Below are positions 7,992-16,083 of a stretch of 64,000 nucleotides of DNA, piece by piece. The position numbers were made by a program, and so were the translations under genes. How positions within the stretch are numbered: position 1 is the first letter of the stretch; every line of letters starts with the position of its first letter. Location: the NCBI RefSeq assembly GCF_007988945.1, contig NZ_BJVC01000001.1, positions 434,001 to 498,000 on the forward strand, in the 5' to 3' direction. The notes beneath the pieces were generated by a model. That model was not told where the DNA came from. It did no database searches and was given only the letters and a program-made list of their open reading frames with translations. This stretch comes from Swaminathania salitolerans (GTDB taxonomy: Bacteria; Pseudomonadota; Alphaproteobacteria; Acetobacterales; Acetobacteraceae).

Positions 7992-10250
7992 GTGAAGTCA
8001 CTTTCTCGGAGAAACCTGCGCTCCAGCCTCGTCCGGAAGCTTGGGCTTGGACTTGGGCTTGGGCTTGGACTCGAGCTTGGACTGGGACTCGGCGCGTTAT
8101 CCGGCCTGTCGCTGTTTCCGCCACCGGCGCAGGCGGCCTCGTTCGCCCCCGCGCTGATGCCTCGGCCCGCACATGTCGCGCTCGGGTCACAGCGCGTCTC
8201 CCTGACGGGAATGCCGCCTATCGTCTGGAAGCAGGCGCCGTCCCCGCGTCTCAGGCGCGCCGTTGCACGGTTCGAGGCCCGTCTTGCGCGGCTCGGCGTG
8301 AAGAGCGCTCCCTCGACCGCGATTCCGCTGGTTCTCGATATCGGAGCGGATCCGGCCTATCTCACGATTGACGAAAAGGAGTCGTACAGGCTCGATGTGA
8401 CTCCTTCCGGGATCGTGCTCTCGGCGGAGGGGCCGGCAGGTCTCATGCACGGTCTCGCGACACTCGTGCAGATGATCGACATGCGTGGAATGACGCCGGA
8501 GATCCCGACCGGACATATCGTGGATTCGCCACGGTTCAAATGGCGCGGGATCATGCTCGATGTCTCGAGGCATTTCATGTCGACGGACACGGTCAAGAGG
8601 CAGCTCGACGCCATGGAGCTGACCAAACTCAACGTACTTCACTGGCATCTCAGCGATGGCACGGGCTTTCGTGTGGAGAGCCACCGTTTCCCCCGGCTCC
8701 AGCAGGTCGGAGGACATAACCAGTATTATACCCAGGCCCAGATCAGGGATGTCATCGCCTATGCGTCCGATCGAGGGATCAGGATCGTGCCGGAATTCGA
8801 TATTCCGGGTCATACGCTTGCGATCCTTGCAGCCTATCCCGCTCTTGCGGCGCAAAAGCCGGTGCCGACCACCGCGGACTGGCAGCGTAACTGCGAGGTC
8901 GCCTCGGGCAACGGGGAAATCACGACCCGTTGCACCAGGCACATGAATCTCAATCTCCCGGCATTCGACCCGACCAATCCTCAGGTTCTGGTCTTCGCCA
9001 AATCACTGTTCCGCGAGATGGGGCAGCTTTTTCCGGACCGTTATTTTCATACGGGGGGCGATGAGGTCGAGCCCGGCCAGTGGACCGGAAACCCGGAGAT
9101 CGTCGCCTATATGAAGGCCCATGGCAATGCCGACGTTCCGGCATTGCAGGCCGCTTTCACGGCTGAGGTGGAAAAGCTGCTCGCTTCCGATGGCAAGATC
9201 ATGATGGGATGGGATGAGGTCAGCGAGGCGCCGATTCCGAAAAACGTCGTCGTGGAGGCATGGCGCGGCTCGAAATGGATCGGATCGGCGACACGAGGCG
9301 GTCATCCCGTCGTGGTTTCCTCGGGCTATTATCTCGATCTTCTGACGCCATCGACCACGCATTATGCCGTCGATCCCTACGATACGCGTGCCGATGGCCT
9401 CGATCCGGAGGAGGCTGCCGCGCAGCGGGAAAAATCGGGTCCCATGATCGACGCCTTTACCCGCGATCCGAAGGCCGCGCCGCTCACGCCGGAACAGGAG
9501 GCTCTGGTTCTGGGAGGGGAGGCACCGCTCTGGACGGAAATCGTTTCCGATGAAATGGTGGATTCCCGGCTCTGGCCCCGATCGGCAGCGATCGCCGAGC
9601 GCTTCTGGTCTCCGGCCGCTATGCGGAACCCCGGCGCTCTCGAGGCGCGTCTTCCCGCCGTGCAGCAGCGTCTTGAAAAACTGGGACTGGAAGCATCGAT
9701 GCACCGGGCCCGTATGATCGCCCGTCTCACGCCCGGGAACGTCGCGCCATTGACGATGCTGACGGAACTGACCGTTCCCGTTCGTAACTATGCGTTGAAC
9801 AGGCTGGCCCTGAAACAGGGCGACGCCATTCTTCGCAGCCCGGCAGCGATTTCGTCTCCCGACAGTTTCGAGGCAAATGCCTTCAACGCGGATGCGCGGC
9901 GCTATGCGGCGGGCGATCATGCGCTGGAGGGGGCGCTGCGCGAGCGGCTGCTGCGCTATGCCGGAAACGACATCGCCTTCCAGGCGCTTCGTGGCCCGCA
10001 TGCGATCGATACGGCCAAGCCCGTATCGCAGGCCATCGCACAGCTTGCCCGACTGGGGCTCGAGGCCATTGACGGTCGCTCCCATGGTGCGGCATGGCGA
10101 CATCGCGCGCAGGACGAGATCGGGAAACAGGAGGCTCTCTTCGCCGCGAGTGCCGATCATATCGTATCGTATCGGGAGGATCAGCCGCCCTCGGGGCTGT
10201 TGATCGCAATCACCCCCGGTATCCGCAGTCTCGTCGACGCGGCCCGGTGA
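7992..10250 (+). CDS. exported GH20 beta-N-acetylhexosaminidase
   Basis: A 752-residue glycoside hydrolase that would release terminal GlcNAc (or GalNAc) from chitooligosaccharides or glycans. The GTG at 7992 was chosen: GGAAG lies 6 bases upstream, and it directly starts a signal peptide (VKSLSRRNLRSSLVRK, then a Leu-Gly run, cleavage near PAQA). A GH20b-like domain follows, then the catalytic barrel with KWRGIMLDVSRHF, LNVLHWHLSDG, IVPEFDIPGHT and the catalytic Asp-Glu pair in HTGGDEVEPGQW (codons 9060-9065). WDEV and APLWTE motifs complete the active site. It is likely periplasmic or surface-exposed and feeds the GlcNAc pathway. A 73-base gap follows cutC. Confidence 0.93.
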   Translation: MKSLSRRNLRSSLVRKLGLGLGLGLGLELGLGLGALSGLSLFPPPAQAASFAPALMPRPAHVALGSQRVSLTGMPPIVWKQAPSPRLRRAVARFEARLARLGVKSAPSTAIPLVLDIGADPAYLTIDEKESYRLDVTPSGIVLSAEGPAGLMHGLATLVQMIDMRGMTPEIPTGHIVDSPRFKWRGIMLDVSRHFMSTDTVKRQLDAMELTKLNVLHWHLSDGTGFRVESHRFPRLQQVGGHNQYYTQAQIRDVIAYASDRGIRIVPEFDIPGHTLAILAAYPALAAQKPVPTTADWQRNCEVASGNGEITTRCTRHMNLNLPAFDPTNPQVLVFAKSLFREMGQLFPDRYFHTGGDEVEPGQWTGNPEIVAYMKAHGNADVPALQAAFTAEVEKLLASDGKIMMGWDEVSEAPIPKNVVVEAWRGSKWIGSATRGGHPVVVSSGYYLDLLTPSTTHYAVDPYDTRADGLDPEEAAAQREKSGPMIDAFTRDPKAAPLTPEQEALVLGGEAPLWTEIVSDEMVDSRLWPRSAAIAERFWSPAAMRNPGALEARLPAVQQRLEKLGLEASMHRARMIARLTPGNVAPLTMLTELTVPVRNYALNRLALKQGDAILRSPAAISSPDSFEANAFNADARRYAAGDHALEGALRERLLRYAGNDIAFQALRGPHAIDTAKPVSQAIAQLARLGLEAIDGRSHGAAWRHRAQDEIGKQEALFAASADHIVSYREDQPPSGLLIAITPGIRSLVDAAR
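8040..8094 (+). repeat. 6-bp tandem repeat inside the hexosaminidase signal peptide
   Basis: About nine 6-base units of the type CTTGGG/CTTGGA encode an alternating Leu-Gly run (one unit reads Leu-Glu) that forms the hydrophobic core of the export signal. Units are in frame, so gain or loss by slippage would lengthen or shorten the signal without breaking the gene. Confidence 0.8.
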
Positions 10251-10259
10251 GATTCTCCT

Positions 10260-10291
10260 GCCATCCGGACTGTCACGAGGGTCCGGATGGC
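10260..10291. terminator. hairpin after the hexosaminidase gene
   Basis: GCCATCCGGAC and GTCCGGATGGC pair perfectly (11 bp, 10-base loop), starting 10 bases after the hexosaminidase stop. There is no T-run, so it may be a stabilising 3' hairpin or a weak terminator. Confidence 0.55.
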
Positions 10292-10339
10292 GAGAGAGCG
10301 GGTATCGACACCCGGGAGACCCGGAGGGTCGGATGAAGG

Positions 10340-10359
10340 ACGACCGGTCCTGCGGTCGT
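10340..10359. terminator. hairpin after nagB
   Basis: ACGACCG-GTCCTG-CGGTCGT, a 7-bp stem lying 15 bases beyond the nagB stop (minus strand), between the convergent hexosaminidase and nagB genes. No clear T-run. Confidence 0.4.
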
Positions 10360-10373
10360 GCGGGATCGTGTCC

Positions 10374-11144
10374 TTATGCGTGCGCCGCGCGAAGCTGCGG
10401 AGACAGGGCGGACGCACTCCGAGCATCGAGAATGACGGTGCAGCGCGGATGCAGGCGAATGGCCGATGCGCTGATTTCGGGGCCGACAGGGCCTTCCAGC
10501 GCGCGGGCCACGATCTCCGCCTTGGCGCTTCCCAGAGCCAGCATGAGAAGCGAATCCGCTTCGAGGATGGTGCCTACGCCCATCGTCAGGGCCCGGTCCG
10601 GAACGGCGTCCGGATCGTTGCCGAACATCGCGGCATTCTGCTCCCGGGTCTGCCTGTCGAGACGGACGCAGCGCGTGCGGCTGTCGAAGGGCGAGGGAGG
10701 CTCGTTGAACCCGATATGGCCGGTATCGCCTATTCCAAGCAGTTGCAGATCGATGCCGCCGGCCTCGCGGATTGCCTTTTCATAGGCGGCGCACTCGGCA
10801 TCCGGATCATGCGCCGTGCCGTCGGGCAGATGGGTGTGCGATGAGGGCATACCGACACGATCGAACAGAAGCGAGCGCATGTAGTGATGATAGGATCGGA
10901 CATCCTCCGGCCCGAGCCCGACATATTCATCGAGATTGAAACTCGTAACCCCGGAGAAGTCGAGCCCTTCCTGCTCATGCCTTGCGACGAGTGCGCGATA
11001 CACATCTTCCATTGTGCGTCCCGTCGCGAGGCCGAGCACCGGGTCGCCTCGTTGTGCCACGAGTCCGGCGATGAAACCGGCGGCGCGGTTTACGGCCTCT
11101 TCCCGGGTGTCGGTGACGATCAGGTGCATGGAGGGCATATGCAT
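10374..11144 (-). CDS. nagB: glucosamine-6-phosphate deaminase
   Basis: A 256-residue isomerase/deaminase that turns glucosamine-6-phosphate into fructose-6-phosphate and ammonia, the last step of GlcNAc catabolism. Visible are LGLATGRTMEDVY (phosphate binding), the catalytic-base region FNLDEYVGL (D72), and GIGDTGHIGFNEP with H142. The residue corresponding to E. coli Asp141 is Thr here, as far as this motif alignment can be trusted; other substitutions at this position occur in the family. It is transcribed away from the hexosaminidase/TonB genes and has its own operator-like palindrome upstream. An ATG two codons downstream is an alternative start. Confidence 0.93.
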   Translation of the reverse strand: MHMPSMHLIVTDTREEAVNRAAGFIAGLVAQRGDPVLGLATGRTMEDVYRALVARHEQEGLDFSGVTSFNLDEYVGLGPEDVRSYHHYMRSLLFDRVGMPSSHTHLPDGTAHDPDAECAAYEKAIREAGGIDLQLLGIGDTGHIGFNEPPSPFDSRTRCVRLDRQTREQNAAMFGNDPDAVPDRALTMGVGTILEADSLLMLALGSAKAEIVARALEGPVGPEISASAIRLHPRCTVILDARSASALSPQLRAAHA

Positions 11145-11472
11145 GGGCGGGACGTTCTCCTGAGAACACGAAAACCGGGCAGGGACAGGCGCGTGGCGAG
11201 TCGCTGCTCTTCCCCTTAGAAACTCTCCCTTAGTTTATCACCATAAACTAAACAGAATCCCTCTCTTCAGCGATAAAATCCCCGGGAACAGGCTTTTTCA
11301 CCCGTATTTCTCCCAATTTTAAAAAAAAATTCTTAATTTTGAATATAAACAATTGCGAGGGATAAAAGCTGCCGATAACGTCCCCCTGTATCGAGGTGAA
11401 ACGATATCGTATCGCAACGAACTGCGATCGTTATGCACATCCTCCAACACATCGTCCGGGCAGGAGCGAATC
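11145..11472. promoter_or_regulatory. divergent nagB / TonB-receptor intergenic region
   Basis: About 330 bases without a gene. It holds the palindrome at 11230-11251 nearer nagB, a TTTTTCACCC string at 11294-11303 shared with the nagC-like promoter, and a strongly A+T-rich tract around 11316-11352. The A+T tract is a good candidate for the receptor promoter. Confidence 0.5.
11230..11251. promoter_or_regulatory. candidate nag operator: perfect palindrome upstream of nagB
   Basis: TTAGTTTAT-CACC-ATAAACTAA, with 9-bp perfect arms and a 4-base spacer, 86 bases upstream of the nagB start. Its outer heptamer TTAGTTT/AAACTAA recurs upstream of the ROK repressor and of nagK, and its GTTTAT core recurs upstream of nagP. 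It is the best-formed member of the set and the natural reference for defining the operator. Confidence 0.65.
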
Positions 11473-13941
11473 ATGGGTCGTTTCGGGAAATATCTGCTTC
11501 TCACATGTTCCGTATTGGCAACGAAATGCACGGTGCTCCCTGCTGTGGCAGCCTCCTCGAAAACGACGGCAGAAACGGGACCGCATCCCGCCGGCCCGCA
11601 CGGACAGGCCGTATCGCGCAGGGGGGTGCCCGGGACGGACCGGGCGACGGAAGGGTCGGTTCTCGGGGCGAATCCCCAGGCCGAGGAGATCTCGGTCAGA
11701 GCCGCCGGACGTCACGCGGATGGAACGACGAACACGACGCCGGGAGGCGGATTGATGCCGAGGCAGACGGCTCCCCGATCCCAGAGCGGTGTCACCCGGG
11801 ATTTCATCGCCAAACAGGCGCCGACCGGGAATATCTCCTCGATGATCGCGAATTTGCCCGGGGTGGTGTACGCCAATCAGAGTCCTCTCGCCACGGCGGG
11901 CGACAACATCACGATGCGTGGCATGAACCAGACCCAGATCGGTTATCTGTTCGAGGGGGCGCCCCTCGCCGATCCGATCAATTACGAGCCTTACACGGCC
12001 ATGCTGATCGATACTGAAAATCTCGGCAGCGTGACCGTTTCGCAGGGCTCCCCCGACCTGAACGCCCCGACCTTCAACGCGGTAGGGGGGCAGATCTCGG
12101 CCACGGCGCTGAACCCCTCGCACAGATCCGGCGGGTTCATCAATCTGATGGGCGGGAACAAGAGTGCCAACAAGGAATTCATCCGGCTGGAGACAGGCGA
12201 TATCGGACGCTCCGGAATACGCGGATTCGTCTCTTTTTCCCATCAGTCCAACAATAACTGGCGCGGTCCGGGAGGGCTGAGGCGCTACCATGTGGATGCG
12301 AAATTCGTGAAGGAATGGGGGGACGACAACTCGATCACGGCGATCTTCGGATATAACAAGCAGGAGCAGACGCCATTCCGTTCGCCCAGCGCTGCCCAGT
12401 GGAAACAATGGGGCGAGGGGCTGAGCTACACCGATCACTATACCCCGGGGGATGCGAATTACTACAAGCTCCAGCTGAGCAATCTCAACTCGCAGGACGT
12501 CGTCGTCCCCATGCATTTCACCCTTGCCCGGGGGCTGAAACTGAGTGTGACGCCCTATTTCGTCCATCAGTTCGGTCCTGCGGTGGGGGGCGAGAATATT
12601 CCGGCCTCCGGCGGCGCGTTCGGTACACAGACCTATGGCGATCTCGGGCAGCCCTATGTGACCGGTGGCAGGATAACGACAGTCGCCGTCGATCCGTGGA
12701 ACCAGAAAGTGGGCGCGGTCAACACGTCGCTCAACTGGACATCGGGGCATAATACCCTGTCGGGCGGATACTGGTATTCCTACGCCATGCATGAGGAGCA
12801 TTCGACGTTCGCAACTGTCGATCCGAGCGGCAAACCGGCCAATTCATACGGGAAATACGGGATACGGGTCGATGGCGGTGCGCTGCTGAGCGGGTACAAT
12901 CTCAATTTCATGCAGCAGATCAACGCGCTCTATCTCGCCGATACGCTGAAGCTTCTCGATGACCGGCTGACCCTGAGTGCGGGGTTTCGCGCGGTCATGG
13001 TCTCACGTCAGGGAACGAACGATATTCCGGGGGCCGATCCCTACAAGACGGTCCGCAATTATTTCGCGCCCCTGCCTCAGCTCGCCGTGAGCTATGCGAT
13101 CACGTCCGAGGACCAGATCTATATCAACGGCACCACCTCCTTCAGGGCGCCGGGTTCGGTTCAGGCCTACAGCCAGATTTTCGATCCCAATTCCGTCGGG
13201 GCCACCTCGCAGCCCGGAAGTCTGAAAGGGGAGTACGGTATCGGTGAGGAAATCGGCTATCGTCACAACGGAGCCCTGGTGCATCTCCAGCTCTCTGCCT
13301 TCAACATGAATCTCACGAATCATCAGGTCAGTTCGACCGCCTATATCCCCGGAACCAACACGCTCATTTCCATGCCGATCAATGCCGGAGGGGAAACCAT
13401 ACGCGGCGTGCAGGGCGAGCTGGGTCTCAAGCCGTGGCATCATTTCAGCCCCTATGTCTCGGCGCAGTATCTTCACGCCACCACCGACAACAACCTGCCC
13501 GTCTCGGCCACGAACGCCGCCGGGCAATCCGTGATCGACTATCTGCCCACGGCCGGAAAAACCATGGTGGCAACGCCCCATGTCACGGCCTCGGTCGGTC
13601 TGGCCTATGACGACAACCGGCGGTTCTTCGGCAATTTCAGCCTTCGTTACATCAGCGCGCAATGGGCGACCTTCATGAACGACCAGCGTGTGCCTGCCTA
13701 TGTCCTGTCCGATATCACGCTCGGCTATCGCCTTCCCCACGTTGCGCATCTCAAAGGCCCCAAGATCCAGCTCAATCTCGTCAATATCGGCAATAATCTC
13801 TATCGCTCGGCGCCGGCCAGCATTGTCACCAGCGCGCGCAGTCGTGTCGGTCTCTTCGGAAACAGGACGAATGCGGGAAGCCCGATCTATCTCGTGGGCG
13901 GGAATTTTGCGGCTCTGGTCTCCCTTTCCACCGGCTTCTGA
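11473..13941 (+). CDS. TonB-dependent outer-membrane receptor
   Basis: An 822-residue receptor. The ATG at 11473 was chosen over an upstream in-frame ATG because GGAG lies 6 bases before it and it opens a signal peptide (MGRFGKYLLLTCSVLATK, cleavage near AVAAS). The plug domain follows (about residues 95-210: IANLPGVVYANQ, DNITMRGMNQTQIGYLFEGAPL, VTVSQGS), then a beta-barrel with NGTTSFRAPGSVQ and a final strand ending ALVSLSTGF. Such receptors import large or scarce ligands using TonB energy. The position between nagB and a GlcNAc-type kinase suggests chitooligosaccharides or glycan fragments, but the ligand is not readable from sequence. Confidence 0.88.
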   Translation: MGRFGKYLLLTCSVLATKCTVLPAVAASSKTTAETGPHPAGPHGQAVSRRGVPGTDRATEGSVLGANPQAEEISVRAAGRHADGTTNTTPGGGLMPRQTAPRSQSGVTRDFIAKQAPTGNISSMIANLPGVVYANQSPLATAGDNITMRGMNQTQIGYLFEGAPLADPINYEPYTAMLIDTENLGSVTVSQGSPDLNAPTFNAVGGQISATALNPSHRSGGFINLMGGNKSANKEFIRLETGDIGRSGIRGFVSFSHQSNNNWRGPGGLRRYHVDAKFVKEWGDDNSITAIFGYNKQEQTPFRSPSAAQWKQWGEGLSYTDHYTPGDANYYKLQLSNLNSQDVVVPMHFTLARGLKLSVTPYFVHQFGPAVGGENIPASGGAFGTQTYGDLGQPYVTGGRITTVAVDPWNQKVGAVNTSLNWTSGHNTLSGGYWYSYAMHEEHSTFATVDPSGKPANSYGKYGIRVDGGALLSGYNLNFMQQINALYLADTLKLLDDRLTLSAGFRAVMVSRQGTNDIPGADPYKTVRNYFAPLPQLAVSYAITSEDQIYINGTTSFRAPGSVQAYSQIFDPNSVGATSQPGSLKGEYGIGEEIGYRHNGALVHLQLSAFNMNLTNHQVSSTAYIPGTNTLISMPINAGGETIRGVQGELGLKPWHHFSPYVSAQYLHATTDNNLPVSATNAAGQSVIDYLPTAGKTMVATPHVTASVGLAYDDNRRFFGNFSLRYISAQWATFMNDQRVPAYVLSDITLGYRLPHVAHLKGPKIQLNLVNIGNNLYRSAPASIVTSARSRVGLFGNRTNAGSPIYLVGGNFAALVSLSTGF

Positions 13942-14020
13942 GACGGCGGAACCGGCTTGACACCCTCATGAGGCTCGGGAAAAGCTCCGGGCGCGGCTTC
14001 ATCATCAGAGACAGATCGAC

Positions 14021-14974
14021 GTGCAGAGATCAGATATCCTCGCCCTCGACGGCGGTGGGACGAAAACCCTCCTCCTGCGCGTCCGACGCGATGCGAGCAT
14101 CGCCGAACGACGTATCGCGGGAGGGAGCAACCCTTTCGACGTTCCCGAATGGCGGGACGTTCTCACCGCTTTGATGGACGGGCAGGACGCAAATTGCGTC
14201 TCCGCTGCTTTCGGCATGGCGGGGTATGGAGAAAGCCGCCGCCTGACGCAGGAGGTCGGCGCCCATATCGGGGCGCTTTGCTCCGCGCCTCACGTCATCT
14301 GCAACGATGTCGACATGGCCTGTCGCGGTGCGTTTCTGGGGGAGGCGGGCATCCTGCTCCTTTCGGGAACCGGATCGATGGCCTGGGGACGGGACGGAAG
14401 GGGAGAGACCTGCCGGGCCGGAGGATGGGGCAGTCTGTTCGGCGATGAAGGCAGCGCCTACTGGATCGGTCGTGAGGCGTTGTCGCTCTTTTCCCGTCAT
14501 CTCGACGGAAGGCTCCCGGGAGGCACGGGGTATTGCCGGGATTTCGCCCGGCTCAGGGAGTGGCCCGAGGATCCCGCACGCTGGGGCGCCGCGCTACAGG
14601 ACTGGTATGCCGGACTCGACGAGCCGCGTCCCGTGGTTGCGGCGCTTGCGAGGGATGTCGGCGCCCTTGCCGGGTCGGGATGCGACGTGTCCCTCGCGAT
14701 CCTTCATCGCGCGGCAGATCATCTCGCCCGGCATGTCGAAGCCCTGCGACACAGGCTTGGCGACGAGAATCTTGCCTGGAGCTACGCTGGCGGAACCATG
14801 CGCAGCCTTGTCCTGCGCGACGCGATCGCGAGACGATGCGGCCCCGCCCGCGCGCCGGCCCTGCCGCCCATAGGCGGTGCCGTCATGGCCGCGGCCGAAC
14901 ATGCGGGGTGGCAGATCGACGCGGAGTTTATCGGGCGGCTGGCGCGCGCCCTGGAGGAAGCCGGACTGACATGA
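14021..14974 (+). CDS. BadF/BadG-type sugar kinase (N-acetylglucosamine kinase-like)
   Basis: A 317-residue protein of the BadF/BadG/BcrA/BcrD ATPase family, whose eukaryotic and bacterial members include GlcNAc kinase. Phosphate-loop DGGGTKTLLLRV is at the N-terminus, GMAGYGES and ICNDVDMACRGAF in the middle, and LLSGTGSMAWG with GGWGSLFGDEGSAYWIG forms the second phosphate and sugar regions. The start is GTG. It is unrelated in sequence to the ROK kinase at 4768-5757, so the module has two kinases. It probably shares a transcript with the TonB receptor (79-base gap) and the nitrilase-like gene. It could act on GlcNAc, glucosamine or a related sugar. Confidence 0.82.
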   Translation: MQRSDILALDGGGTKTLLLRVRRDASIAERRIAGGSNPFDVPEWRDVLTALMDGQDANCVSAAFGMAGYGESRRLTQEVGAHIGALCSAPHVICNDVDMACRGAFLGEAGILLLSGTGSMAWGRDGRGETCRAGGWGSLFGDEGSAYWIGREALSLFSRHLDGRLPGGTGYCRDFARLREWPEDPARWGAALQDWYAGLDEPRPVVAALARDVGALAGSGCDVSLAILHRAADHLARHVEALRHRLGDENLAWSYAGGTMRSLVLRDAIARRCGPARAPALPPIGGAVMAAAEHAGWQIDAEFIGRLARALEEAGLT

Positions 14975-15009
14975 GGGGAGATCGTGTCCGTTCACAGGCA
15001 TCCGGCTGC

Positions 15010-15054
15010 ATGATCGGCAGACATATCATCGGCAGGCATATCATCGGCAGACAC
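15010..15054. repeat. three 15-bp tandem repeats
   Basis: Units of the type ATCATCGGCAGACAT lie at 15010-15024, 15025-15039 and 15040-15054, differing by one to three bases, followed by a degenerate fourth. They fill the 100-base gap between the kinase and nitrilase genes. Direct contact without spacers excludes a CRISPR. Confidence 0.8.
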
Positions 15055-15074
15055 GGGATCGGGAGAGAGACGCG

Positions 15075-15872
15075 ATGCGGATCGTGATCGGACAATTTGC
15101 CGTTGCCCGGTCCTGGGAGGACAATCTGGCGCGGTGTCTGGATCTTGTCGAAAAGGCGCGCGCCCGGGGTGCTGGGATGCTGGTCCTGCCCGAGGGCGTT
15201 CTTGCACGCGATCCGCAGGATCCCGATCATGTCCTGAGCACCGCCCAGTCGGAAACAGGTCCGTTCATGACGGCGCTTCTGCACGCGAGCAAGGCGCTCG
15301 CCATCGTCTTCTGCGTCAATGTCCCGGATGGCGCCGGGCGGTTTTTCAACACGCTTTACTGTCTTCGTGATGGGGAAATCACGGTCCGTTATCGCAAGCT
15401 CCATCTTTACGATGCGTTTTCGATGCAGGAATCCCGTCTGATCGCCCCGGGCAATTCACTGCCGCCTGTTTATGATTTCGGGGGCGTCAGATGCGGTTTC
15501 CTGACGTGCTATGATGTGCGTTTCCCGGAAATCGCCCGTCATCTGGCCGTATCGGGGGCGGAGGTGCTGATCGTCCCCGCCGCATGGCTGCGCGGTCCGG
15601 GAAAGGAACGCCACTGGGAGGTCATGCTTGCAGCACGGGCGCTCGAAAACACGTGTTATGTGATCGGTGCCGGGGAATGCGGCAGCCAGAATATCGGTCA
15701 CAGCATGGTGATCGACCCGCTCGGGACCGTTATCGCTGCGGCGGGCATCGAAGAGACCGCGCTCGAGGTGGATATCGATCTCGGGCGTGTTGCGCGGGCA
15801 AAGGCGGTGCTTCCTGTCCTTGCCAATCGTCGTTTTGCCGATCCGGTGCTGAGCGGATCCGAACCGCGATGA
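15075..15872 (+). CDS. carbon-nitrogen hydrolase (nitrilase superfamily amidase)
   Basis: A 265-residue amidase of the nitrilase superfamily. The catalytic triad is visible: Glu in MLVLPEG, Lys in VRYRKLHLYD, Cys in FLTCYDVRFPE. The pattern resembles the Nit1/YbeM branch (deaminated-glutathione amidase) or omega-amidase rather than true nitrilases, but substrate cannot be fixed. It follows the BadF-type kinase by 100 bases on the same strand. In an amino-sugar locus it could remove amide groups from by-products; that is speculation. Confidence 0.82.
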   Translation: MRIVIGQFAVARSWEDNLARCLDLVEKARARGAGMLVLPEGVLARDPQDPDHVLSTAQSETGPFMTALLHASKALAIVFCVNVPDGAGRFFNTLYCLRDGEITVRYRKLHLYDAFSMQESRLIAPGNSLPPVYDFGGVRCGFLTCYDVRFPEIARHLAVSGAEVLIVPAAWLRGPGKERHWEVMLAARALENTCYVIGAGECGSQNIGHSMVIDPLGTVIAAAGIEETALEVDIDLGRVARAKAVLPVLANRRFADPVLSGSEPR

Positions 15873-16083
15873 GCGGATTGTGACACGCTGCGAGACATGT
15901 TTCACGACGAGGTGACGGCACGGACGGTTGAGGAAACCTCCTTCACGTTTTTATCTTTGCAGTCATGTTTCGGGCGCTGTCATGCGATGCCGCATTGCGG
16001 GAAGCGGTCGGGAGAGGCGGAGGAAGCGCTTGCGCGGAGGCGCGGTGCGGAAGGCCGTTTTCGAGAAACAGGAGTACGATCCC

